Origin: Excoecaria cochinchinensis
Lineage: Eukaryota; Streptophyta; Magnoliopsida; Malpighiales; Euphorbiaceae
Direction of reading: 5' to 3'
Length of the DNA stretch: 64,000 nt
Assembly: GCA_947683425.1 (NCBI GenBank)
Contig: CANTUQ010000058.1
Location: 13,579,501-13,643,500, forward strand
The position numbers and the translations under genes were made by a program. The notes beneath the pieces are model-generated. The model saw only the letters and a program-made list of their open reading frames with translations. It was not told the DNA's origin and made no database searches. Positions within the stretch are counted from its first letter, which is position 1. Every line of letters starts with the position of its first letter. Below are positions 27,031 through 40,100 of the stretch, one piece after another.

Positions 27031-28800
27031 CTGCAATCACTATATGTTTTCAATATCCTTACAATTAAAGATGCTACAATTATGAAATTTTGCAGAGACA
27101 AAAAGATTTATATATAGTGACATTTAAACATTCTGAATACTGCGATATTTTGAATTAGATCTAACTTTTGAAGCCTCAATCGTGTAAAAGTTTATGTGAA
27201 GTAAGCATATATGATAATCATCACAAACACATTCAGTCACTCAAGCACATATAAACAAGTCCAACTTAATTACATTTATAAGTCTAAATGCCCATTTTGA
27301 TACTTACTACCTAGTACCTTGGGTGCTTCTATATGGAATTCTTAAAATAACCAATCGCATGATAACAGAATACAAATAAGCATCTTTAAGGTAAAGTGCT
27401 GAAATGTTTTGCTGTGAAAAAAAAAATATCAAAATAAATAAAAATATAATTGAATATAATTACACACAATTTTCAATATTCTAAACTAAACTCATATTAT
27501 ATTCACAACATCATCAGCAAAATAATTCCTGGCCTTGACAGAGCTTAGTCTGAAGACCTCTTCATACTCACACATCCTACATATACACTGCACCTCTAAC
27601 ATGCTTTGTCTGATGTAAGCATTAAGTTTCTGTAGAAACTTCCTACTGATAGCAATCACAAGTCATAGATGAACGGTTAAAAAAAATACAGCCAAACCAT
27701 CCCCCGTGTTCTTTTATATCAATTTCAACAACCAATTCCTTCAATAAGATCATACAATCTCAAAAGTCTCTCTATTCCCACCACCAAGGAAAGGAAAAAA
27801 AAAAAAAGAAAAAAATACAGGACAAAGAAGGTTAGATGACTAGGGGTGTGCATCGGACATCGGATCAACCTGATCCCCGAAATATGGCTGAAATTTCCAC
27901 CCGAACCGATCCTAAGTTTTAGTAGGGCTCCGACCCGTATAACCCGAAGAACAAGCAAGGATTCACTTACTACTTTCACATACAAAACACAGTTTCCCGG
28001 AAACAGCACTGCAATTTCTAACTTTCCACTTTCTAGCATTTTCAGCAATTAAAAGAAGCAATATGCAAGAGAAAAAGACGAAATACAAAGAAGACGAGCC
28101 AGTTTAATAGGATAATTTTCATTCCCATTTTTTTTTCACTTAAACGTTCATAATTAAAACTCTTTAGATATTCTTGATTCACTTCTCAGCATTTTCTCAG
28201 CGAGAAATAGCTTTCAACAACATAAATAAAAGTTAACTAAATTCAAAAAATTGTTATGGCAAGAGTCCGAATTAAGATAATCAAATGAACTTGCCTAAAC
28301 TAAACACTAAAATGGCACTAAAAAATCCATTACATAAAAAATGCAAAATAGAAGCTTTAATTTACATTAACCAACAAAACCCAGGAATTAAATAGAAGCA
28401 AGGAACACCATATGAGGATATATTCTAACTTCTCAGCCAAAGAAAACACAAAATTCCAATCAAACAAGAGAGAGAAAGAGGGAGAAAGCGAAACTTACAG
28501 GGAAAAGTAGAAATTATCGGAGAGAGGAGAAAGAAAAATGTAAAATAAAAAGAGAGTGATAAAAGAGGTGAGGCGCAGAGGAGTGAAACTGAGTGTTGGG
28601 AGCAAGAAGTGTGAGAATCAGGTGGCGACAGGCGGTGAGATTGGTGGAGTGGAGGGCAGAATCGATTTTAATGATTTGCTGAGAGAACTGAGGGGAGAAG
28701 CCTGATTTTGCCCTTTATATGAAAAAGTATTTCGGGCAATATAAAAGAAATTGGCAAACGAAAATTGGTGGAACTGAGCAACTATTTGGCAGTTGGGTTT
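27031..28800 (-). other. Putative 5' UTR intron and non-coding first exon of RGTB
   Basis: The RGTB ATG is the first codon after an acceptor (GTGATTGCAG). On the minus strand a good donor (CCCT then GTAAGTTTCG) lies at about 28490-28500, next to a region of about 300 bp with promoter-like composition. A 1.46-kb 5' UTR intron would join them. The interval has no coding frame. It contains TAGGGGTGTGCA at 27841, which resembles a hAT terminus, but no matching second end was found. Confidence 0.5.
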
Positions 28801-29238
28801 GGAACTGAGCATTTCAGTTCAGTTGCATCTGGAAAATGATAAAAACATTTTTGAATGCAATAATTGAAATGATAAAAAATACGCATCATATATGAAAATT
28901 CAATAACGAAAAAAAAAATGACAAAACGCCATTTTTGTTCTGCTAGTCAAGGTTACTCCTCCTAGATGACTAGATTCTTGAGTTGTCTTCTAATCCGCCA
29001 TTTTTGAGTTAATATCATCATTATATTATAAAGAATCAATTAAGAACTAAGAACACAGACCAATTTATTCCAAGACCATATGAAAATCAATTGAAGAATG
29101 AAATTAGAGAAAAAAAAAAAAGCTATACATACCGGAAAACAATGAAGCTGGTCGGGGACGGAGACCTTGATCGGTGTCCGGACAAGGAAACTCCGGTGAT
29201 GGTGGTGGGTGAGAGAAGAACAGAATATGAAGAACTTA
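28801..29238. other. Intergenic stretch upstream of RGTB
   Basis: No gene recognised. A short pyrimidine/purine-biased segment runs into the first hAT element. Confidence 0.45.
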
Positions 29239-29246
29239 GTTTCCAG

Positions 29247-29907
29247 CAGGGATGAGAAAAAAACAGATCTACTCGGTTAACCGAAAAAAAAAAAAAAAAA
29301 TCGAAATTATTTGTCAATGACTGTAGTATACTGATTAATGTTTTGTGTTTTAAAAAAATCGATATTAATAAACTGATTAATATTTTTGATTCATTTGATT
29401 AGTTAACCGGATTAAAAATGAATTTTTAGTTAATTTATTAATTATTTAATAATTTATAATAATTTATATAATTAAAGGTGATTATATATTTTTTTATTGT
29501 ACTAATTATTTTAAAATTTTTAAATTTTTTTAATTAATTATTAATAAATATAAAAATTTATCTAATTAAAATTAATTATGTATCAGTTAATATAGTTACG
29601 TATTAAATATTAATTTTTAAAATAAATTTACTTATATGCACCAAATATTTTTATTTTAACAATAATAATATTATATTATAGTGAAAAAATTTTAATTTTT
29701 AAGTATTTTAAATATTTTAATTTTATTTATAATTATAGTGATTAACCGAAAAATATTGGGTAACCGATCCGAAAATCCGAAATCGATGAACTGGTTAACC
29801 GATCGTAATGAACTGTTTAATGGACTAAAATTTCAAAAAATCGATAGTAATTGACTGATTAATGGACTGAAACTAATGAACCGGTTAACCGATTATGCTC
29901 ACCTCTA
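29247..29907. mobile_element. Non-autonomous hAT-type transposon, copy 1
   Basis: A 661-bp element beginning CAGGGATGAG and ending GCTCACCTCTA, imperfect inverted termini of hAT type. It is flanked by a perfect 8-bp duplication GTTTCCAG (29239-29246 and 29908-29915). Inside are many GGTTAACCG-type near-palindromes and AT-rich filler. No transposase frame is present. Confidence 0.85.
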
Positions 29908-30012
29908 GTTTCCAGTTTACGTCTTATCTAAAATCGAATTTAGCAAAAATTATACGCATATGGTTAAAAATTATACTATTAATCTGATAACTTATATCTT
30001 TTTTTTTTTATA

Positions 30013-30649
30013 ACCGGTTCATAAACCCCAGTTCATTAATATCGGTTTTTTGAAATTTCAGTCCATTACTATCTGTTAACCAGTCCATCGATTTCGGATT
30101 TTCGTATCGGTTACCCAATATTTTTCGGTTAACCACTATAATTATAAATATATTCATAAATAAAATTAAAATGTTCAAAATACTTAAAAATTAAAATTTT
30201 TTCACTATAATATAACATTTATTGTTGTTAAAATAAAAATATTTGCTGGATATAAGCAAATTTATTTTTAAAAATTAATATTTAATAAGTAAATATATTA
30301 ATCGGTCCATAATCACTTTTAATTAGATAAATTGTTATACTTACTAATAGCCAATTAAAAAAACTTAAAATCTTTAAAATAATTAGTATAATGAAAAAAA
30401 AATAAATGATCATCTTTAATTATGATAAATTGTTATAAATTATTAAAAAATTAATAAATTAACTAAAAATTCGGTTTCGATTCGGTTAATCAATCACATG
30501 AGTCAAAAACCATTAACTAGTCCATTAATATCGGTTTTTTCAAAACACTAACCATTAACCAGTTCATTACAATCGGTTAACCAGTCCATCGGTTCGAATT
30601 CGAATTTTTTTTTCGGTTAACAAAACCCATCGATTTTTTTCTCACCCCA
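30013..30649. mobile_element. Non-autonomous hAT-type transposon, copy 2, left end lost
   Basis: Same family as 29247-29907 and 47298-47991 but inverted. The right end reads CTCACCCC. The left terminal 15-20 bases are not recognisable and no target duplication was found. Confidence 0.7.
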
Positions 30650-31043
30650 ACTAACTAAGGATACATTTGCTGATTGATAGTTGATATTTGTTGCCATTGA
30701 TAGCTGATTGATGTTCAAAATCATTGTTGTTTTATTGTATAATTACTAAAATTGATAAATTTTTTTAATTCAAGAACATATTTTTACAATATTAATAAAT
30801 AATAGTATAATATAATAATTTATAAATTACTCAAAAAATTAGTGTAGAAATAATATGCTAATAAGTAAATATAAATTTTTATAAATGCAAGTGGTATAAA
30901 TTTTTTACGAATTTACAAATTATTATAACAAAATATGAATTAATCTTTCACTCAAAAATATATATAAATTTGAAAATTTGATTTATTGTTTTAAAAAATT
31001 TATCAAATACACTAAAAAGCTATTTAAAAGAAAAACAAAATCA
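30650..31043. other. AT-rich spacer between hAT copies
   Basis: No gene or repeat border recognised. Very A+T-rich. Confidence 0.45.
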
Positions 31044-31051
31044 ACTCTATA

Positions 31052-31803
31052 TAGGGCTATTCATGGACCAGTTAACCGATCATGAACCCAAAAAAATCAA
31101 TTCATTAAATTCGGTTTTTTAAAAATACTAACCATTAATCAGTCTATTACTATCAGTTAATCAGTCCATCGATTTCAGATTTTCGGATCGGTTAACCACT
31201 ATTTTTCGATTAACTACTATAATTATAAAATACATTTATAAAAAAAATTAAAATATTTAAGTTACTTAAAAATTAAAATTTAAAAACAAATATAATTCAA
31301 TATAGTAGTTAAATATAATGTTCAAACTACAATTATAAACTAAAAATGTTCAAAATATTTAAAAATTAAAATTACAAACCGAAAATGTAATGATCCAACT
31401 AGTTAAACAAAAAAATTTCACACATATTATATATATATATATATATAATTTAATATAGGGTTTCATTTCAATTTGATTTTTAACTTTACATATATAAAAA
31501 AAAAAATTATATAAAACCTACCGATTAACCAAAAATCGAAACCGAAACTGAAAATACATGTGAAAAATTATAAAAACTGATCGGTTAACCAAAACCAAAA
31601 ACCGAAACCGAAATATATATAATTATATAAAATCGATCAGTTAACTGAAACCGACAGTTTTATGAAACTAAAAACCGAAACCGAAATTCATAAAAACTAT
31701 TAACTATTAATCATAAAAATCGGTTCGGTTAATCTATTTTTCGAATCGAGTTCGGCTCGGTTTATCGATTAATCAAATCCATCAATTTTTTTTAACACTC
31801 CTG
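31052..31803. mobile_element. Non-autonomous hAT-type transposon, copy 3 (diverged)
   Basis: 752 bp, beginning TAGGGCTATTCATGG and ending AACACTCCTG, with the family's internal AACCGA/CGGTTAA motifs. Flanks are ACTCTATA (31044-31051) and CCTCTATA (31804-31811), 7 of 8 identical. Termini are more diverged than in copies 1 and 4. Confidence 0.7.
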
Positions 31804-31863
31804 CCTCTATATGATACTAAAATTCTTTGATCACTAATATATAGTATCAAACATTAAGGTATT

Positions 31864-32210
31864 TGTTATGTAAAAATAAGGATCGAATTAGAACAAAACC
31901 GCAATTAAAATAGAGATAATAAGAAACACACAGATTTACTTAAAAAACCTTCAAACAAATCAGGGTAAAAATTACGGGCAAAAATAGCAAACCTTTACTA
32001 TAAAAATAGGAGTTACAATCTCTCTATATTTTACACAAGAAAATATGAGAAACACTCTCTATTTACGCTAGAAGATCTCAAGAATGAGATGGTTTGAATA
32101 ACCAAATGAGGGTTGTATATATAAGGAATAATATCCCCCCCAACCTAATCATTTCCTGATGTGGGATTCTCTTCTCTTTTTTTTTTCTAGCTTACAATTT
32201 TTGACTTACA
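31864..32210 (-). repeat. 3' LTR of the Copia TR-GAG element
   Basis: 347 bp, reading TGTTAT...TTGACTTACA on the + strand. The minus-strand PPT (AAGTGGGAGAT) abuts it on the right. Confidence 0.88.
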
Positions 32211-32649
32211 ATCTCCCACTTAAAGATTTGATTAAGTATCAATCAGATTTTCACACCACTTTTCCTACCTTGCTATTTACCTCGCGCTTTGTAATGAAAA
32301 CTAGAAACACATCTAACTTCTTCTTGATCGAATACACTCAACATCTCCTGGAATAATTGTCTCCTACGGATGAAACTGGTGTTTACCATACGTCAGAGTA
32401 AACCAATTATAAAACATCATAACTTCTAGAATTTTATGTGTTTTAACTTCAAACAATGTTGTTTATTCATAACACATTTGCAGCTATCTTTTCTCCTTTC
32501 ATAAGTACAAGCGCTTCTCTTTTTATCTTTATGATCTCATTTTCAATATCTTGCATCTCGAATCATCCACTTGTCCTATAGACAACAAATTTTTCTTAGG
32601 CCCTCCACATGTCACATGTTTTGAATAGTACGAATTATACCATCATACA

Positions 32650-33400
32650 TCATAGAGCATTTTCATCGTCGAAACAACTTGCCACATTTCCATGAGAATT
32701 GTAATCCATTAGATTCCAGCAATTATTTTTCAAGTGACCCTTCTTGTCACAGTTGTAGCATTTAATATTCTTCTTACTCCTTAGTTTTGATCTACCATGA
32801 TTGTGGCTCCCACTTGAGCCACGTTCCGTTGATCTTCCTCTTATCACCATTAAGACTTCCACATGCTGTGAACTTGTTTGCCTGTCTTCCTTGTTTTTGC
32901 GCCGATTTTCTTCTTCTAGAACAGCAGCTGCAACATCATCGAAAACTAGAGTATACGTATTATTTGTTAAATTGATGACGAGTTGATCATATGAATTTGA
33001 TAAATTTTGGACTAGAATCTCAGCACGTTCTTCTAGCTCAATTTTATAACCCGACGATATGAGTTGAGAAAATAGAGTATTTAAAGTATTTAAGTGCTTT
33101 GTCATTGAAGTAGATTCCGCCATACGAAGAGTACAGAGTTTTCTTTTCAGGAAAATTTTGTTGTGTAGTGATTTGGCTTCGTACAATTTTATGAGATGAT
33201 CTCAAATCTCTTTTACCATTTTTTTCTCTTCTATACTTGACAACACCCCATCTGCTAGTGTCAGATTAAGATTTGCCATAACATTCCCATTCATCTCGTT
33301 CCACTTATTATCATCTGTGAAATTAGCCGGCCTTTAATTTATATCCGCTAGGCAATTATTTTTTTTCAATATAGTTTTCATTTTCAATTTTCACAGTGAG
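32650..33400 (-). pseudogene. Copia-type gag with CCHC zinc knuckle, one nonsense codon
   Basis: The minus-strand frame has a UBN2/retrotran_gag domain (NLTLADGVLSSIEEKK, KLYEAKSLHNKIFLKRKL, FSQLISSGYKIELEERAEIL), a basic Ser/Gly/Arg-rich linker and a complete CCHC knuckle (CYNCDKKGHLKNNC). It ends at a stop at 32650 without running into a protease. A TGA at 33202-33204 stands where W is expected (KEI-stop-DHLIKLYEA), so the long 178-residue frame is only the C-terminal part. The N-terminal limit is uncertain. Confidence 0.8.
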
Positions 33401-33604
33401 AAATTACTCTCATTGAATTTCTCGATCTCATATTTTGCCGCTATTAATTCTATCACGAACTTCTCTACTCAAAAATCAGCTCCCACTATGTAACGTGAAC
33501 AGTAACCGTATACATAAACAGTATCGCATACGTGAACAGTATCTAAGAAAAAATATTTTTTGATATGAAAGATCAGCCTATACTATAATCACAGAGCATA
33601 CTAA

Positions 33605-33629
33605 GACAGAATTTCGGTTCTGATATCAC
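33605..33629 (-). other. Primer-binding site of the Copia TR-GAG element
   Basis: On the minus strand, AAGTGATATCAGAACC lies just inside the 5' LTR. It resembles the TGGTATCAGAGC site complementary to initiator tRNA-Met that many plant Copia elements use. Confidence 0.75.
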
Positions 33630-33630
33630 T

Positions 33631-33998
33631 TGTTATAAAAATAAGGAGCAGATTAGAATAAAATCGTAGCTAAAATAGAGATAATAAATAACAAACCGAT
33701 TTACGTGTAAAATTCCCAAAAAAATCATGATAAAAGTTACGGGCGAAAATAACAAAGTTTTACTATAAAAATATGAGTTACAATCTGCCTATATTTTACA
33801 CAAAAAAATATGAGAAAAACTCTCTATTTACACTGAAAATCTCAATAATGAAATGGTTTGAATAATCAAAGAAGAGTTGTATATACAAGGAATAATATCC
33901 CTTCCAACCTAATCATTTCCCAATGTGAAATTCTCTCATTCTTTTTCTTCTTTTTCTTTTTTTTTTTTTTTTTTCCAGCCTACAATTTTTGACTTACA
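33631..33998 (-). repeat. 5' LTR of the Copia TR-GAG element
   Basis: 368 bp. It differs from the 3' LTR by point changes and by a longer T/C-rich tract (about 33935-33975). Confidence 0.88.
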
Positions 33999-34601
33999 AT
34001 ATTAATATTAATATGTTGGTTTAATTATATGATACATCTTCTCATGTAATTTTCTTTTAACGGTGTAGATGATTGTTACGTTGGAATTTAAATTTAAACA
34101 TAATTATTGTTTAAAAATAACATGTTTAAAAGTGATTATTTTGAATGATTGTTTTTTTGATAGATACTTCAATTTCAAATATATGCAATTTAAATAATTA
34201 ACCTGCAATTAGATATGAAAATCATGATTTTTTTTAAATAGAAAAAGTGACTAATCGAACTTTACATTGTCTCAACATTTACCGTTGGAATGTATTTTTG
34301 AGATTTGAAAACCATGATAGTAATCAAGAATAACTATTGAGATAAATCCTATACAGTGTAATATCATTAACACTCTTGGGGAATAGGAAAAGACAGATTG
34401 TAGTGGATTCAAATATTATACTGCAGACGCAGAAAGAGACGTCGTAATCCCATTCTGTGTCCAAAATATTCACATAATAACAAAATATTAAAACACAGAT
34501 ATAATTGTCATTTTCAATCTCTTAGTTCCTTAAATAAGTGAAAAACTTGGAAACGGAACTTGGATTCGTCGAAGGTAGCCAAGGATCGAAAAGAAGTGAA
34601 A
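33999..34601. promoter_or_regulatory. Upstream region of GDSL esterase 2
   Basis: AT-rich; no gene. TTAAATAA near 34530 could serve as a weak TATA element. A TTG codon at 34560 extends the frame upstream, but there is no ATG before 34602. Confidence 0.4.
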
Positions 34602-36175
34602 ATGGTCGGACCTGAGAGGCCACAATTTGTGCTGTTTGGATCATCCATAGTTCAGTTCAGTTATTCCAATGAAGGATGGGGTGCTATTCTCGCCGACTTA
34701 TACTCTCGCAAGGTCTTTCTCTTTCTTATCCCTGCTGTTAATTTGCGTTTGGATTTGATGTTTTTTGGATAAGTTATGATGAGATGGGGATTAAGCACCA
34801 ATTTACGCCACTTCAGATAATAAAGTAGACTTATTTTCTCAGTTTTTTATGTCAACGATGATGATAAATTTTTGGTGGGATCCACAGCAAAATAATAATA
34901 AAATCTGAAATCAGAAATAGTAATTAATAGTTTGTGAAGTGCAGGCAGATATAATACTGAGAGGATACGCAGGCTGGAATTCAAGGCGTGCTCTTCAAGT
35001 ACTGCATCACGTATTTCCCAAGGTTTATCTTTTATGTTTTTTGCCCAATATTACCTTGCTCCCTTTAAAAAATTATGTTAATTTCTTAATATCTTTCTAA
35101 TTAGGAGGAAAAAATCACATCTTAAAATCAATGACATATTGTGTATAGAAATTACAAATTTTGGGGTTTTAATGGTTCACGGAAAAGGTTAGGAAGCAAA
35201 ATTACGGATGTTTAGGTATTGCTGATATATTAAGCCTATTTTCAGATATATAAATTAGTCATTACCAATTGGAGTTTGGATATTAGTGTTTCTAATATAT
35301 GTTTAGGATGCTGCTGTACAACCTGCGTTGGTGGTAGTTTATTTTGGTGGTAATGACTCAATGAAACCTCATCCATCTGGCCTTGGCCCTCATGTACCTC
35401 TTCCTGAATACATTGATAACATGAGGAAGATTGCTATGCACCTTAAGGTAATCCTTTAAAACGCAAGACTTCATTTCATTTCTTTACTATTTTGGTCTAT
35501 AATAGGGGCAATGAGACATAAACTCGAGCTAAAAGAAGAACATATTGTCTGCTTATTGCCAGAGCCTTTCAGAGAAGACCAGAGTAATATTTCTTACTGC
35601 TCCTCCTGTAAATGAAGAACAAATTGGAAAAATGCTGAGGTGTCTTTCCTTGTTACCTCCTTTGTCTCACCATTGATTTCCTAAATAATACAATTACGTT
35701 TTGATTATGCATATTTTTTCTTAATCCAGCGATAAATTTGATTTGGTTCGAACAAATGAGAGGTGTCGGATGTATTCTGAGGCTTGTTTGGAGCTGTGCA
35801 GTGAGATGGATGTGAAGGCAATTGATCTTTGGACTACAGTTCAGCAGATTGATGAATGGAAGGATGTTTGCTTCAGGTTTGTATCCATATACCATGAATA
35901 CAGAGAGACATAAAGTTATCATGTGATTGTATTTATTAATGCTGATTTCTAATCTTTTGTATAGAGATGGAATCCATTTCTCATCTGAGGGAAGCAAAAT
36001 AGTGGCCAAGGAGATCGTGAAATTGATTGAAGAAGCCAACTGGGAACCGAGTCTACATTGGAAAGACATGCCTGATGAATTCGCAGAATATTCACCCTAT
36101 GATCCAGTCGATCAGGATGGAGCAACAATAAACGTCTCAGAATTTGACTTCCACAGAACCATAAAGTGGAACTAA
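34602..36175 (+). CDS. GDSL esterase/lipase, CPRD49 type (copy 2)
   Basis: Six exons give 254 residues: 34602-34712, 34945-35022, 35307-35447, 35563-35639, 35730-35876, 35965-36175. Exons 1, 2 and 4 have exactly the lengths of copy 1 at 20432 (111, 78, 77 bp), and the intron positions correspond. Motifs: FVLFGSSIVQFSY (predicted Ser15), GYAGWNSR, VVVYFGGNDS (Asn79), and FRDGIHFSSEGSK (Asp186/His189). No signal peptide. The C-terminus is longer than in copy 1 and ends in an acidic, variable tail. The start ATG matches the MVGP start of copy 1. It is likely a cytosolic SGNH hydrolase; substrate unknown. Confidence 0.93.
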
Positions 36176-37187
36176 ACCTGCCAAATAATAGTTTTTCTTG
36201 GGGGCATTAATCAGGCGTTTGATTTGCCACTCCTTTTGTATCAAATAAACAAGTCAGGTCGAACACACTTATAGTAAGAGCTCATTTGAAATTGTTCTAA
36301 TAACACAGGATAGCCAGAGAACACTTGCAGTTTCACCCTTAGTTGGCTCGCTTTAATTAATCAAGCGGCGTTATTATACAACCGTTTACCTACAAAGCTC
36401 TGCAAAAGCATTCCAAGTCTGGAAATCCCAAACCTTTTTTGCTTTATTAGACCTGTAATTTAGCTCAACGAAAAAACATAGAAAAAGTGATTTGCACACC
36501 AAAATTGCAAGAAACATAGACATGCTTTCAGAAGTGGAAGAAACTTTCTGCAATTCAAGCGCATTGACACTGAAATAACAAAATTCCAAGGTCTGATACA
36601 CTACATCTTCATCCTATGTCTCAACAATTAGCTGACTAAAGATTTTGCTAGGTTCTAACAAAGATGAACAGATATCAGATTTGCTCATGAAAAGAGAAAA
36701 AAATTTGGAACAAAAATTTAACAATCCTAATACATCATTCAAAACAGCTTCACAAAGAAACTTCAAATCTTCCACTATATAAATGAACCAAAACAAGAAC
36801 TCGGTACAAGGCAGACAGCATAAGCATTAAACATGAAATAACTTGTAAGATCTAATTTGTTCTCACTGTTGTTATATTACATCAAGTGAAATTATACAAA
36901 CCCATCCCCCATGAGCGTCAATGATAAACATGCCCAAGCCAGTGTGGAAAGAAAGGCAACCAAACAATGAATAATACATACAAAGGGGGAAAACAAGCAG
37001 AACCTGCAACAGCACTCACTATGCCACATCCCACCACAGCCGCCAAATATACTCCGATGATATCGGCCTACCTCTCTAATTCTTCTTAACATAATCAAAA
37101 CTAGGCCATTCACATCATCCAGATATTATATCAGCAATAAATCCAAGGTTCCATGTGCATGCATGCACATCTAGTCAATAACGCATT
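36176..37187. other. Intergenic stretch between convergent GDSL2 and the LIMR gene
   Basis: It contains the two facing 3' UTRs. The short minus-strand ORFs are not conserved-looking. No repeat border recognised. Confidence 0.5.
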
Positions 37188-40100
37188 TTATGAGGAAAGC
37201 TGAAATCTGCCACTTGGCTTTTTTCTTCTCCATCCCTAAAAGACATCAAAGTGAAGATTAACATTTAAAATCTCACCAACAAACAGTGAGAAAAAATAAT
37301 AATGAAAGAAATATCACCAATTGAACACTTACAAAGGCAGCATAATATACAAAAGTCAAACCAGCTAGAACAACAAATGCAATTTGAAAAACATTGTACC
37401 TGTTATATAACAAATAATAAATCCAAATTGGTCAGTAAACAATGTAATGAACCATGTAAGGGGAATTTTATGGTGCAACTCACTTGTATAGATATTTAAT
37501 TCCTCGAAGAGACTGCAATGTGTGGCCAAAAATTTCCTGTGCAGCAGTTGCTTGAGCATAGTAGCCAAATGCAGTAGCACAGAACTGAATGACACTGAAA
37601 TTGTAAAACTTGAAGTTAATTTTGCATCATTTTACTTGCAGGCTAGCTGTAATAATGACATTCCACAGACATAATAAAAGCAGTTCATAGCCAAAAAATA
37701 AAAAAATCCCTGGAAAAAGGGATGAAAAGAAAGAAGGTAAATGCAACCCATTATTATGTTGGTGCCAAAGTTGAGCTTAAAACTTATTGGCAAACTAACT
37801 CCAAAATAACTGAGGGGTAAAAGTTGCAGCACAGATTGGAAATTGGCACTGGACCTGCTTGGCCAAGTGCTACCTTTCCTCCTCCCCATTTAAGCACCAT
37901 ATTTTCATGCCATAAACTCTCATTATATAGATCAAAAGATGTTAGTCAAGGATGGGAAAGCAATAAGTTGCCATTACCAACTTCACCTGGAAAACAGATA
38001 AAAAGGAATGAAGGATTCATGATGCCATCATGAGAACCCAAGTTTCTAAAATGTCACCATAGGTGAGAAAATAACTGGTATGTACTAGTTTTGATAATAT
38101 TACAAGTCTGTGAAACAGGAGCACGTGTAGCATACCAAGCATTCTGAGTAAAAAAAAAAAATACAAACCTAATGGAGCAAAGAAGAATGAGTCCGACATT
38201 GAAAAGAAAAGAGTTCATCAGAGTAGCTCCCCACCTGTAAGACATCTCATCTAATTAATGAGCCATCAAATGATTAAATGGCACACAATGCATGCTCAAA
38301 TTAATAACAAAAAGATCCCTTCACAAAATGTCATACTTCATGGGATGGATCGTGATGAAAACTAATCTCAGGCCCAGCATCATTGCCCCAGCTACCACTG
38401 CAAGCAGAAGGTAGAAGCAGAAGAAAGCAAATGCGACAGTACCCAGAAGACCTAGCAAAGTTGAATAATACATGTCCAAAAATAAGATTCACCAACCAAG
38501 ATGGGAGAAACAAATGGTGGAAAAACACAAAAATAAATACTATAATTACCCCATATATCATCCAGCTTGATGAAAACCTCATTCAGAAAGGGAGAAAGTG
38601 GTGGATCAATCAGCAGATATATGACAATATGAGCAACCCAAGCTACTGAAACAATAAACCTAACAAACAAGTAGTAGTTAGTGAAACTTGAAACTATGAA
38701 AGGAAACAGTGGACAAGAAACCCAGAGAAAGAATAGTTTCAGTTTTGCAACAATCAAGTTTTATTTTATCTAATCCACCAAGTCTAGACGTGCAATTATT
38801 TTCCCCTACATATTCAATATAATTGAAACAAGCTATCAAAAACAAATAGGAAAAATATCTCCATGGATCATTGTCTCGACTTATTATCCGCCTTTTAAGA
38901 TTTAGTGGGGGGACTATAATTCTTTTGGTCAGTATTCCAAGAAAATACGCTTTTAAACTGCCTAGCAAGGGCTAAAATCTTTCTCCTACTCTATACTTCT
39001 CCCTTTAACTTAATATTACTCTCCTTCCCATACAACTCAAATTCCATGAACTAAAATGCCAACTAAAGGTTGACTTGAGCATTATTATCAAATTAAAATC
39101 AAGTTGCAACATAAAAAATAATTAAGTTCAGCTTTTTCCCAAATTCATTCAACTGATTTTAAAATTTTAGACATCTGGCCTGTAATAGATGTGGAGAAAA
39201 GAGATTTTTTTTTTTCCAAAAGAAACAATCCAAGGGTTTTAGTTGTCAAATTTAAACAAATAAAAAAAATGAAAACAAATTTTCCAGTTTTACAGATTTG
39301 CACCAGTATTTTAGATAATCAATGACAATGTTTTCCACATTTCTCTATGCAGCGTCCAGTTTCTTGGTTTTAGAACCAATGACAACTTTCTTTTCCTAGC
39401 TATTATCTCATTCAACTATTTGTAGAATAAACATTTTATTTCTTGTTCATCACAATAGATCAAAAAATACACAGCCTGATTATTGTTCTTTTATTGCTGG
39501 ATTTGAACCCCAACAGCAACTACATTGTCATAATTTAATTTTTAATTTTTTTATTCAAATATATATTCCAAATTTCTAAATAAAGCAGTCGAACTAACTA
39601 TACTTTTGCTCTTTCTATAACTAAAACATATACGTAAATATATCTTTTTTTACATTTTAAATTAACATATAAAAGGCTCATTAGATAAATAAAATAAATA
39701 ATAATATCAAGATTCAAATGCAATAAGAAGTTGCCTTGCATACTTTTATGTCTTTCAAATGAGCAGGCATATCATAGTTTATGTTAACTAGAATACTATA
39801 TTAATTTTCTTATATTTTTCATGGAGATTTTTCCTATTTTAAATAATTACCACTTCCAATATAATATTGATTCTGTTTGCCTACTAAATTCACATAATAA
39901 AACAATGCTAAAGAGATGAGTTTCTAGATATTTCAAAAGCCATTTTCACACCTCAACTATAAACTTTCCAAAAACTTCAAATATCTTTCCATTTCTTTGT
40001 ATTATTTATTGTTTTCTTTCTACTTCTAGATGTTTGGTTTTATTATATTTCCTTTTGTTCCTTAGCAAAACTCCTATCTTCTTTACATAATCTTGTTAAG

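Larger units (their letters stand above)
31864..33998 (-). mobile_element. Gag-only Copia-type LTR element (TR-GAG)
   Basis: 2.1-kb element on the minus strand: 5' LTR (33631-33998), tRNA-iMet-type primer site, gag, PPT, 3' LTR (31864-32210). No protease, integrase or RT is present. Flanks are GTATT (31859-31863) and ATATT (33999-34003), 4 of 5 identical. Elements with two LTRs and only a gag frame have been described in plants as TR-GAGs and rely on proteins from elsewhere. Confidence 0.88.

Noticed and set aside
27841..27960. hAT-like terminus TAGGGGTGTGCA in the RGTB 5' UTR intron
   Set aside because: No second terminus or 8-bp duplication could be found; it may be a chance match or a relic.
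34560..34601. Upstream extension of GDSL esterase 2 by 14 residues
   Set aside because: It begins at a TTG codon; the first ATG in frame is 34602 and matches the paralogue's start.
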